A DNA stretch of 5,200 nucleotides, taken from assembly GCA_024636355.1 (NCBI GenBank), contig JAGXHH010000010.1:1-5200 (forward strand), read 5' to 3'. This DNA is from Desulfobacteraceae bacterium (lineage in GTDB: Bacteria > Desulfobacterota > Desulfobacteria > Desulfobacterales > Desulfosalsimonadaceae). Below the pieces are notes generated by a model, which did no database searches, had not been told where the DNA came from, and was given only the letters and a program-made list of their open reading frames with translations. A program made the translations under genes and the position numbers. This document shows, piece after piece, positions 1-5,006 of the stretch; position 1 is the stretch's first letter, and each line of letters opens with the position of its first letter.

Positions 1-598
1 CCCGGAAAATATCGAGGCCCTGACCGATGCGGGAGCCGATCCTGTATTTATAAGCCCGCTGGCCTCAGCCGATCTTCCCGATCTCGACGCCCTTTACATC
101 GGGGGCGGGTTTCCGGAAACCCATGCCGCCGAACTTTCAGAAAACCTGAACTTCCGCAACGCCATAAAAACCGCGGCCGAATCCGGATTGCCGATTTATG
201 CAGAGTGCGGCGGCCTGATGTACCTGGGTGAATCCCTGGTGTTAGACCGCAGTTACCCCATGGTCGGCGTATGTCCGATCGTTTTCGGCTTTTCCAAGCG
301 ACCCCAGGGGCACGGGTATACGATTGTTACCGTGAACCGGGACAATCCCTACTTCCCTGCGCAAACCGAATTGCGCGGTCATGAATTTCATTATTCCCGG
401 GTGCTTGAATGGCGGGGCCGTGACGAGGACCTGGTGTTTTCAATGATAAAAGGGCGAGGTATTATCGACGGAAAGGATGGCGTCAGCATCTGCAATGTCA
501 TGGCCACGTATACCCACCTGCATGCCCTGGGATGCCCGCAATGGGCGTCCGCTCTCGTTCGGCTGGCCCGGCAGCACCTCCTCGAGCGCAAGTCCTGA
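1..598 (+). CDS. CbiA/CobB-family cobyrinate a,c-diamide synthase-like glutamine amidotransferase (DsrN candidate), 3' part
   Basis: The gene is cut by the left edge. The frame is open from base 2 and gives 198 residues to a TGA. These form the C-terminal glutamine amidotransferase domain of the CbiA/CobB family, which uses glutamine and ATP to amidate carboxylates of a corrinoid or siroheme-like tetrapyrrole in the cytoplasm. Seen in fragment numbering: the YIGGGFPE stretch (32-39), the nucleophile loop YAECGG with Cys69, the family motif GHEFHYS (126-132), and the C-terminal YTHLHALG (170-177), which carries the likely catalytic His. The N-terminal ATP-binding half lies outside the window. 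In sulfate reducers a homologue called DsrN follows dsrABD and is proposed to amidate siroheme. The cytochrome c3, Tat and Moco neighbours make DsrN plausible, but dsrD would have to lie just upstream, so I give no symbol. The family call is firm; the choice between DsrN and a cobalamin enzyme is open. Confidence 0.9.
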   Translation, partial: PENIEALTDAGADPVFISPLASADLPDLDALYIGGGFPETHAAELSENLNFRNAIKTAAESGLPIYAECGGLMYLGESLVLDRSYPMVGVCPIVFGFSKRPQGHGYTIVTVNRDNPYFPAQTELRGHEFHYSRVLEWRGRDEDLVFSMIKGRGIIDGKDGVSICNVMATYTHLHALGCPQWASALVRLARQHLLERKS

Positions 599-770
599 GT
601 CTGCAGCAGTCTCGTCTGCAACATATCCTGGCTATAACACTTCACTCACGTAACTGCTTTGCTTTTATCTTCGCTTAATCTCAAGTTACGAATGAAAACG
701 ATCCCTCGCTTGTTCATATTTATGTTCATTAAAACGGAACTTCAGACCAGGGTCGCTACTGTGGATCGAA

Positions 771-797
771 CATGAAGATCATGAAGGCCATGAAGGA
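771..797. repeat. three tandem 9-base CATGAAG repeats
   Basis: Three consecutive 9-mers each begin with CATGAAG (771-779, 780-788, 789-797) and differ only in their last two bases (AT, GC, GA). Read from 772, they form a 13-codon frame with Met-Lys pairs at codons 1, 4 and 7, ending at the TAA at 811-813. That frame has no clear Shine-Dalgarno sequence, so I do not call it a gene. The rest of 599-811 holds no recognisable gene. It contains a 7-base inverted repeat (649-655 with 684-690, CGTAACT/AGTTACG) and two TGTTCAT copies 12 bases apart (711 and 723). Confidence 0.6.
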
Positions 798-811
798 AGG
801 GCTGTTTTCAT

Positions 812-846
812 AAAAAAAGCCGGAGGTTTTCCCCCCGGCTTTTTTT
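812..846. terminator. bidirectional intrinsic terminator between convergent genes
   Basis: A run of seven A (812-818) and GCCGG (819-823) pair with CCGGC (835-839) and a run of seven T (840-846). Two further G-C pairs (825-826 with 832-833) lie across an A-C mismatch, and the loop is TTTTC. The A tract on one side and the T tract on the other give a GC stem followed by a U run on either strand. It begins about 20 bases after the cytochrome stop codon on the minus strand and lies about 215 bases past the amidotransferase stop on the plus strand, so the cytochrome is probably its main client. Confidence 0.9.
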
Positions 847-866
847 CGGAATTATGGGTGTAAACG

Positions 867-1337
867 TTACTTTTTTTCCGGTTTTGGGTGGCACTGGGTA
901 CAGGCGACAGGCGCTTTGCCCTTGTTTTCCTTGTTGAATTCCTTGTGGCAATCGATGCAGTTCGCGTGGAGAGCGCCGTAGTAATATTCGAGTTCCTGTT
1001 TTGCACGCTCTTCCGGAGGCAGGCTGCGATCAACCTTGGGCACCCCGGTTTTTGCATGGCATTCGAAGCACTTCTGCACCTTATCGTCGCATGTTATGTC
1101 GGCAAGCGGTTGGCCCTTATCATCGTGGTGACAGTCGCCGCAGCCGGCTTTGTAATCTTCTGCATGTTTTTTGTGAGAAAACTCGACAATTCCCATCCGG
1201 TGCGTTTCAAACGCCTTCTCGTTTTTCATGGTCACGACATCCGGGCAACCCGATTCGGATGCCGCATAAAGGCCGGCAGCCATAAAGCATGTGGCTGCAA
1301 AAGCAACAAGGGCCAGCAGTACTAATCTTTTTTTCAT
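867..1337 (-). CDS. periplasmic tetraheme class III cytochrome c (cytochrome c3 type)
   Basis: This 156-residue secreted protein has an N-terminal signal peptide: a KKR start, a hydrophobic core at about 5-22, and a probable cleavage after the LYA at 23-25. Four CxxCH haem-binding motifs are visible (Cys66-His70, Cys90-His94, Cys127-His131, Cys146-His150). Four further histidines (55, 58, 71, 124) sit where class III cytochromes carry sixth ligands, so all four haems can be bis-histidine. In sulfate reducers, such proteins carry electrons in the periplasm from hydrogenases and formate dehydrogenases to membrane complexes. The start is at 1337 because AAGGAGGG lies just upstream; a longer open frame up to 1406 would place non-signal sequence before the signal peptide. 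The gene has its own promoter and terminator, so it is probably transcribed alone. Two extra cysteines (31 and 83) lie outside the haem motifs. The length exceeds that of the smallest c3 proteins, and the exact subtype is not settled. Confidence 0.93.
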   Translation of the reverse strand: MKKRLVLLALVAFAATCFMAAGLYAASESGCPDVVTMKNEKAFETHRMGIVEFSHKKHAEDYKAGCGDCHHDDKGQPLADITCDDKVQKCFECHAKTGVPKVDRSLPPEERAKQELEYYYGALHANCIDCHKEFNKENKGKAPVACTQCHPKPEKK

Positions 1338-1341
1338 TTTA

Positions 1342-1349
1342 CCCTCCTT
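1342..1349 (-). promoter_or_regulatory. strong Shine-Dalgarno of the cytochrome gene
   Basis: On the minus strand AAGGAGGG ends four bases before the ATG at 1337. It is one of the best ribosome-binding sites in the window and settles the start in favour of MKKR over the upstream in-frame ATG at 1406. It suggests high translation, as expected for an abundant periplasmic cytochrome. Confidence 0.85.
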
Positions 1350-1418
1350 TTTACCGATGTTTAATAAGCTTATATGTCCAGAATTTGCACTCGAATCTTC
1401 CTGCATCGCTAAACAAAA

Positions 1419-1447
1419 AAAATACCAGCAACACCCTGACGTGTCAA
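1419..1447 (-). promoter_or_regulatory. sigma70-type promoter of the cytochrome gene
   Basis: On the minus strand a perfect TTGACA (1447-1442) is followed after exactly 17 bases by TATTTT (1424-1419), which matches four of six consensus -10 positions. Transcription would start near 1412 and leave a leader of about 75 bases before the ATG. The long T run after the -10 element is unusual. The palindrome at 1488-1530 lies about 95 bases upstream of the predicted start. Confidence 0.65.
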
Positions 1448-1487
1448 TAAGATTTCAGATAATTTCGGAGTATCCAAAAGCGTAACC

Positions 1488-1530
1488 CGATTAAATATTA
1501 TACCAATCCGGGTGGTAAAAATTTTAATCG
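1488..1530. repeat. 43-base imperfect palindrome over the tatC stop codon
   Basis: The dyad is centred at 1509. CGATTAAA (1488-1495) pairs with TTTAATCG (1523-1530), TT (1498-1499) with AA (1519-1520), and TACCA (1501-1505) with TGGTA (1513-1517), around a 7-base loop. That makes 15 of 18 possible pairs. The right arm contains the tatC TAA (1524-1526). It could be a weak tatC terminator or a 3' stability hairpin, although no clean U tract follows, or a binding site upstream of the cytochrome promoter. Confidence 0.6.
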
Positions 1531-2273
1531 CCGGAAGAATCTTCCGAAGCCGCACGTTTGCCAAACACTTTGGCGCCTATGATACTGATTTCATATAGAA
1601 CCATCATGGGAATCGCCAGCAGTGTCTGGGTGACCACATCCGGCGGTGTCAATATTGCCGCCCCGACAAAAAACAGCAGAAGGGCGTATTTCCGGTTCTT
1701 TTTAAGAAAGGGTACGGTGACCAGGCCGAGCCGGGCCAGGAAGGTTATTACAATGGGCAGTTCAAATACCAGGCCGAAGGCGAGAAGCAATTTGGAGGAA
1801 AAACTCAGGTATTCCCGCATGGAAGGAAGCGGTCGGATCGTTTCGGTGGCAAAACCGAGCAGGAACTCGAAACCGAAAGGGAATACCACAAAATAGCCGA
1901 ACATGGCGCCGCCGACGAAAAACAGGGCGGAGACAATGGCGATCGGCACCATCAGGCGGCGCTCGTGTTTGTAAAGCCCGGGCGCCACGAACATCCAGAA
2001 CTGGTAAAAAATGTAGGGCGCGACCAGCAGTAGGCCCGCAAGAAGCGAAACTTTAATGTAGGTGAAAAAGGCTTCCGGGATACCGGTGAAAATAAGGCTG
2101 TCGCCTTCCTGCAGCACGTTGACCAGCGGCCGGATCAGTATTTGAAACAGCCGTTCTTTGAATATGTAGGCAACGCCGAAGCCGACAAATATCGCAATGA
2201 AACATCGAATCAACCGCTTGCGAAGCTCATCGAGATGATCGGTCAGGGGCAGTTTGTCCGTGTCTTCATTCAT
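1524..2273 (-). CDS. tatC: Sec-independent protein translocase TatC
   Basis: The 249-residue inner-membrane protein is the receptor of the twin-arginine translocon, which exports folded, cofactor-containing proteins. Conserved TatC features are present: HLDELRKRL near the N-terminus (Glu16), the first periplasmic loop leading into an FFTYIK segment (69-74), FVAPGLYKHERR (95-106, Glu104), FPFGFEF (131-137), FELP with the membrane-embedded Glu171, and LTPPD (208-212) followed by TQTLLAIPM. Six hydrophobic segments fit the family (about 21-39, 72-94, 109-136, 158-181, 196-210, 215-235). The start is placed at MNEDTDK because the longer open frame adds a basic, non-TatC stretch that lies inside tatB. 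It overlaps the tatB end by 8 bases and lacks a strong Shine-Dalgarno sequence, suggesting translational coupling. Likely cargo in such an organism includes periplasmic formate dehydrogenases and hydrogenases. Confidence 0.97.
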   Translation of the reverse strand: MNEDTDKLPLTDHLDELRKRLIRCFIAIFVGFGVAYIFKERLFQILIRPLVNVLQEGDSLIFTGIPEAFFTYIKVSLLAGLLLVAPYIFYQFWMFVAPGLYKHERRLMVPIAIVSALFFVGGAMFGYFVVFPFGFEFLLGFATETIRPLPSMREYLSFSSKLLLAFGLVFELPIVITFLARLGLVTVPFLKKNRKYALLLFFVGAAILTPPDVVTQTLLAIPMMVLYEISIIGAKVFGKRAASEDSSGD

Positions 2274-2631
2274 TGCCGGGGCGCTCGTGTTTCTCGTTTT
2301 CCGGGGTGCCTTTTTGACTATTTTCGGCAGGGTTCTCCGTCGATTCCGCACCGGGCTCAGGCCGGTCCTCACGCCCTGCAGTGCGATTTTCCTTTTCCGA
2401 GTTTACGTTTTGCTTATAACGCTGTTCAATGCGGTCTATTTCACTGTCCTGGGATTTGTGGATATCCTTTACTTCACTGTCAAGGGAATCCTTGACATCC
2501 TGGGTGGCGCTTTTGAATTCATTTAATGCTTTGCCCAGCGATCTGGCCATATCCGGCAGCTTTTTAGGCCCGATAACGATCAGAGCGATGGCAAGGATCA
2601 GAATCAATTCCGGCATTCCGATACCGAACAT
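2266..2631 (-). CDS. tatB: twin-arginine translocase subunit of the TatA/TatB family, TatB-like
   Basis: The 121-residue protein has the TatA/B layout: a short periplasmic N-terminus, one membrane helix (about 6-20), a hinge, an amphipathic helix (about 27-60), and a long charged, probably disordered tail rich in Glu, Lys and Asn. Glu8 and the hinge GPKKLP (21-26) are TatB marks, since TatA usually has FG before the KLP; the amphipathic segment could serve either role. With TatC it forms the substrate-binding complex. It lies directly before tatC and overlaps it by 8 bases. The start is firm: AAGGAG at 2641-2646 is nine bases upstream. No separate tatA is in the window, so the protein may act with a distant TatA or be bifunctional. 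The TatA/B family call is near certain; B over A is about 75 percent likely. Confidence 0.9.
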   Translation of the reverse strand: MFGIGMPELILILAIALIVIGPKKLPDMARSLGKALNEFKSATQDVKDSLDSEVKDIHKSQDSEIDRIEQRYKQNVNSEKENRTAGREDRPEPGAESTENPAENSQKGTPENEKHERPGNE

Positions 2632-2659
2632 AAAGAAAGTCTCCTTAAATCTTCAAATA

Positions 2660-2687
2660 TATATATGTTGTGCGATTAACTCGCCAA
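2660..2687 (-). promoter_or_regulatory. possible internal promoter for tatB-tatC
   Basis: On the minus strand TTGGCG (2687-2682), inside the 3' end of the moaB-like gene, is followed after 16 bases by TATATA (2665-2660) in an AT-rich stretch. Each hexamer matches four of six consensus positions. A start near 2652 would give a short leader with the tatB Shine-Dalgarno in place. The alternating AT tract allows other registers, so this is only a candidate. Confidence 0.3.
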
Positions 2688-3176
2688 ATGGGCGGCAATG
2701 TGTTTTATTTCAGGAAAGATCAATTCCCTGCAGGCGAGCTTGCAGGCGTTCATGCTCCCCGGCAGGCAGAATACGGCCGTATTGCCGATCACGCCTGCAG
2801 TCGCCCGGGACATCAAAGCTGCTGAATCGATCTGCTCAAAACTGAGCTGAGCAAACAGTATGCCGAATGCGGTCAGTTCCTTGATAAATAAAGGGCGAAT
2901 CGCCTCTATGGTCACATCGGTCGGACTGATTCCCGTGCCGCCACTGATCAGCAGAATATGAGGATTTCTGTCGAGGGTTGCGGCCACTGCCTTTACAATC
3001 GAATGGCGATCATCTGTGATAATCCGGTAATCGATGATCCGATGCGCTTCTTTTTCGGCCAGGCGTTTCATCCATTGGCCGCTTTTATCCGTTTCCGCAG
3101 ATCGGGTGGTCGATACGGTAATAATGCCGATGGTAATCGTTTCCGGCGCCTGTCTGCTGTGTTCGTGTCGGCTCAT
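2676..3176 (-). CDS. moaB: MoaB/MogA-family molybdopterin-binding protein
   Basis: The 166-residue cytoplasmic protein is of the MoaB/MogA fold. Members bind molybdopterin; MogA adenylylates it before metal insertion, and MoaB homologues serve this role in some prokaryotes. Visible motifs: IGIITVSTTR (16-25) as the first strand and loop, LISGGTGISPTDVT (76-89) with the GGTG loop and Asp87, FEQIDSAALMSRATAG (113-128), and the C-terminal LPGSMNACKL (138-147). The length matches single-domain MoaB/MogA and is far below MoeA. The C-terminal order fits MoaB slightly better than MogA, but I cannot separate them by eye. It starts 15 bases after pyrR without a visible Shine-Dalgarno sequence, so it probably depends on readthrough from pyrR. 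With mobA, moaE and moaC encoded divergently, it completes a cofactor cluster. Confidence 0.9.
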   Translation of the reverse strand: MSRHEHSRQAPETITIGIITVSTTRSAETDKSGQWMKRLAEKEAHRIIDYRIITDDRHSIVKAVAATLDRNPHILLISGGTGISPTDVTIEAIRPLFIKELTAFGILFAQLSFEQIDSAALMSRATAGVIGNTAVFCLPGSMNACKLACRELIFPEIKHIAAHLAS

Positions 3177-3191
3177 ATGCGTATTGCAGGT

Positions 3192-3731
3192 TCATTCCGC
3201 CGGAGACAGAATATCGACCCGATCTTCTCCATCGCATTCGGTTAACAGGACATTGACCATGTCGTTTCGTCTGGTTTCGACCATTTTTCCGATGTAATTC
3301 GCACGGATCGGCAACTCCCGGTGCCCCCGGTCAATGAGCACACATAATTCAATGCGTTCGGGACGGCCGAAATCCATCAGGGCCTCCATTGCGGCTCGAA
3401 TGGTTCTGCCCGTATAAAGAACGTCATCAATGAGGATGATCTGTCTGCTGTCCATGTCAAATGCGATATTGCTTGAGCGGACTTCCGGCTGATGGGAAAT
3501 CCGGGTCCAGTCATCTCTGTAAAGATTAATGTCGATTTCACCGGTATCCACATCGACTGTTTCCGATTGCGAAATCAGTTGGTGTATTCGTCTCGCCAGG
3601 TAGACGCCCCGTGTGTGAATGCCCACAAGCGCCAGTTGTTCCGGGTGCTTGTGAACCTCCAGTATCTCATTGGTAATACGCCTTAAAATGCGTTCGATGT
3701 CAGAGGCATCGGCTGCCGTATGACGTCTCAT
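3192..3731 (-). CDS. pyrR: PyrR bifunctional pyrimidine regulator / uracil phosphoribosyltransferase
   Basis: The 179-residue protein belongs to the type I phosphoribosyltransferases. Seen: the GIHTRG loop (37-42), the PRPP-binding signature in IILIDDVLYTGRT (98-110) with the acidic pair Asp102-Asp103, and the PyrR-typical LIDRGHRELP (132-141). In Gram-positive bacteria PyrR binds pyr leader mRNA and attenuates it in response to UMP and UTP; it also makes UMP from uracil and PRPP. In Gram-negative bacteria the RNA role is less established. The start is at MRRHTAAD (3731), with GGGG eight bases upstream; the open frame runs further up to a TTG but adds a non-family extension. No pyr gene is visible nearby and the leader does not show an obvious PyrR anti-antiterminator. 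It heads the minus-strand run and is followed closely by the moaB-like gene. Confidence 0.95.
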   Translation of the reverse strand: MRRHTAADASDIERILRRITNEILEVHKHPEQLALVGIHTRGVYLARRIHQLISQSETVDVDTGEIDINLYRDDWTRISHQPEVRSSNIAFDMDSRQIILIDDVLYTGRTIRAAMEALMDFGRPERIELCVLIDRGHRELPIRANYIGKMVETRRNDMVNVLLTECDGEDRVDILSPAE

Positions 3732-3805
3732 CAGTTTTTCCCCGTTTATATCCGGCGGTATGGACTCTCTTCTTTTCCAGTGAAAACGATTGAAAACACG
3801 TGCAG

Positions 3806-3833
3806 TGTATACTATGGCTTCCAGAGAGATCAA
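3806..3833 (-). promoter_or_regulatory. candidate promoter of the pyrR-moaB-tatBC run
   Basis: On the minus strand TTGATC (3833-3828) and TATACA (3811-3806) are 16 bases apart, each matching four of six consensus positions. A start near 3799 would give a leader of about 68 bases. The leader contains two TGAAAAC copies ten bases apart (3781 and 3791 on the plus strand) of unknown meaning. I see no strong terminator hairpin in it. Confidence 0.4.
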
Positions 3834-3876
3834 GATTTATGTTTATGGTTCAGGCGGTTTGGTAAGATCATCCGGT

Positions 3877-3905
3877 TTGCATATCACTTTATTTTTTAAA
3901 ATAAT
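3877..3905 (+). promoter_or_regulatory. weak candidate promoter of mobA-moaE-moaC
   Basis: TTGCAT (3877-3882) and AATAAT (3900-3905) are 17 bases apart in an AT-rich stretch. Transcription would begin near 3912, which would exclude the ATG at 3909 and favour the ATG at 3930. Other -10 registers in the TTAAAATAAT tract are possible. Confidence 0.3.
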
Positions 3906-3929
3906 ACAATGCCGGCAGAAGTCCACGAT

Positions 3930-4550
3930 ATGAATCCATCCTGCTGCGGCGTTATTCTGGCAGGCGGTTTGAGTTCCCGCTTTGAGGGCAGGAACAAGGC
4001 ATTCTTCGAACTCAACGGCCGTCGAATCATCGACCCGATCATCGATGTTTTCCGCTCGGTGTTCGAGGAGATCCTCATTGTCACGAACACCCCGTTGAAT
4101 TATCTCCAGTGGGATGTCGCCCTTGTAACGGATGTCTTCACTCAGCGCAGTTCGCTTACCGGCATTCACGCAGGCCTGTTTTATTCGCAAACTCCCTGGG
4201 TATTTGTAACGGCATGCGACACCCCATTTATCACCAAAAAAATGGTTGAACTTGTGCTTTCGAAAATCAAACCGGGTGTGGTTGCGGTGATGCCGGAAAC
4301 ACCGGCCGGCACCGAGCCGCTGTTCGCCGCTTATTCGACCGAGGCGCTGCCGACGATAGAACAGCACCTGAAGGAGGGAAAATTTAAAATCCAGCGGGTA
4401 TTTTCCCGGATGCGGGTCGTGAAGATTCCGGCTGCAAAAGTGATGGCGGCTGATCCGGAACTGTGGACGTTTTTTAATATCAACACCGCCGCCGACTTTG
4501 AACGGGCCAAAAAACGGCTTGCCGGACCGGGAGAATCTTCGAATTCATAA
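3930..4550 (+). CDS. mobA: molybdenum cofactor guanylyltransferase MobA
   Basis: The 206-residue cytoplasmic nucleotidyltransferase is of the MobA/GT-A fold. MobA transfers GMP from GTP to Mo-molybdopterin, giving the guanine dinucleotide cofactor of formate dehydrogenases and other DMSO-reductase-family enzymes. Seen: GVILAGGLSSRF (7-18) as the GTP-binding loop, Lys23, SLTGIHAGL (75-83), the metal-binding ACDTPF (96-101, Asp97), EPLFAAY (129-135), and FFNINTAADF (181-190) near the C-terminus. The start at 3930 has AGAAG nine bases upstream; an in-frame ATG at 3909 adds seven residues but has no purine-rich site before it, so either is possible. Two loop positions depart from the usual pattern: Asn22 where Asp commonly precedes the Lys, and Ser-Ser before Leu76 where Gly-Pro is common. 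It opens the plus-strand Moco run and is divergent from pyrR. Confidence 0.93.
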   Translation: MNPSCCGVILAGGLSSRFEGRNKAFFELNGRRIIDPIIDVFRSVFEEILIVTNTPLNYLQWDVALVTDVFTQRSSLTGIHAGLFYSQTPWVFVTACDTPFITKKMVELVLSKIKPGVVAVMPETPAGTEPLFAAYSTEALPTIEQHLKEGKFKIQRVFSRMRVVKIPAAKVMAADPELWTFFNINTAADFERAKKRLAGPGESSNS

Positions 4551-4551
4551 T

Positions 4552-4573
4552 CCGTCCTGCCGGATTCGGACGG
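4552..4573 (+). other. small GC-rich hairpin after mobA
   Basis: CCGTCC (4552-4557) pairs with GGACGG (4568-4573) around a 10-base loop, immediately after the mobA stop. No T run follows, so it is not a typical terminator. It may mark an mRNA processing or stability point between mobA and moaE, or be chance. Confidence 0.35.
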
Positions 4574-4622
4574 TGACGTCTGACAATTACCATTTACATT
4601 CTTTATGTCACAGGATACGCCC

Positions 4623-4982
4623 ATGAACCCAGATCGCTTAATCCGCCGGATCAAGACCCACCCCGATTACCCTCATGCCGGGATGATTCTCACCCATGTC
4701 GGCGTTGTCAGGGGGGTTTCAAGGGACGGTCGGCCGGTTCGCGGCATCGATATTTCGGTGGATCGCAACCGGATCGCACCGATTGTTTCAGAAATGAAAG
4801 AGCGCTCCGGGATCATTGAAATCCTGGTAGAAATCACAGATCGGCCGAGCCTGGCGGTGGGCGACGACATTATGGTGGTCGTCGTGGCCGGTGATGTGCG
4901 GGAAAATGTACTGGCTGTCATGGCCGACACGATCGATGCCATTAAGCAGACAGTGACCCGCAAGACGGAACATTTTGCATAG
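4623..4982 (+). CDS. moaE: divergent, short MoaE-family protein (molybdopterin synthase large-subunit homologue)
   Basis: The 119-residue protein resembles MoaE, the catalytic subunit of molybdopterin synthase, which with thiocarboxylated MoaD puts the dithiolene sulfurs into precursor Z. Matches by eye: HVGVVRG (25-31) for the family FVGxVR, with the conserved Arg30; LAVGDDIMVVVVAG (78-91) for the LxVGE-V strand; the helix ADTIDAIKQTV (101-111); and TRKTE (112-116), whose Lys114 lies where the catalytic Lys119 of E. coli MoaE is expected. Differences: the His-Arg pair after the strand is Val92-Arg93, the central EYEAY-type segment is not seen, and the protein stops soon after Lys114 while E. 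coli MoaE has about 150 residues. The start at 4623 has AGGA seven bases upstream; the in-frame ATG at 4605 has no such site. It sits between mobA and moaC, which supports a Moco role. No moaD is in view. Confidence 0.8.
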   Translation: MNPDRLIRRIKTHPDYPHAGMILTHVGVVRGVSRDGRPVRGIDISVDRNRIAPIVSEMKERSGIIEILVEITDRPSLAVGDDIMVVVVAGDVRENVLAVMADTIDAIKQTVTRKTEHFA

Positions 4983-5006
4983 TGAGTGAGGTATCCAGAT
5001 TCTTCC

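Noticed and set aside
888..1325. Open frame of 145 codons on the plus strand
   Set aside because: It lies antisense to the tetraheme cytochrome, whose haem motifs, signal peptide, promoter and Shine-Dalgarno are all on the minus strand. The plus-strand product has no recognisable motif.
1497..1502. A perfect TATAAT on the minus strand upstream of the cytochrome gene
   Set aside because: No -35 element lies at a 16-18 base spacing, and the hexamer falls inside the palindrome. The TTGACA-TATTTT pair at 1419-1447 is a better promoter.
2142..2526. Plus-strand open frames with hydrophobic stretches opposite tatB and the start of tatC
   Set aside because: They are antisense shadows of tatB and tatC. 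The hydrophobicity comes from reading the opposite strand, and no ribosome-binding site or family motif supports them.
3732..3800. A PyrR-type attenuator in the pyrR leader
   Set aside because: I found no convincing anti-antiterminator loop or terminator hairpin with a U run in this leader.
3843..4367. Minus-strand open frame of 174 codons opposite mobA
   Set aside because: The plus-strand frame has all the MobA motifs in order; the antisense product shows no domain and runs through the divergent promoter region.
4580..4609. An internal promoter for moaE (CTGACA followed 18 bases later by TATGTC)
   Set aside because: The -10 match is poor and the predicted start would fall at the moaE Shine-Dalgarno. 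Readthrough from mobA explains expression more simply.
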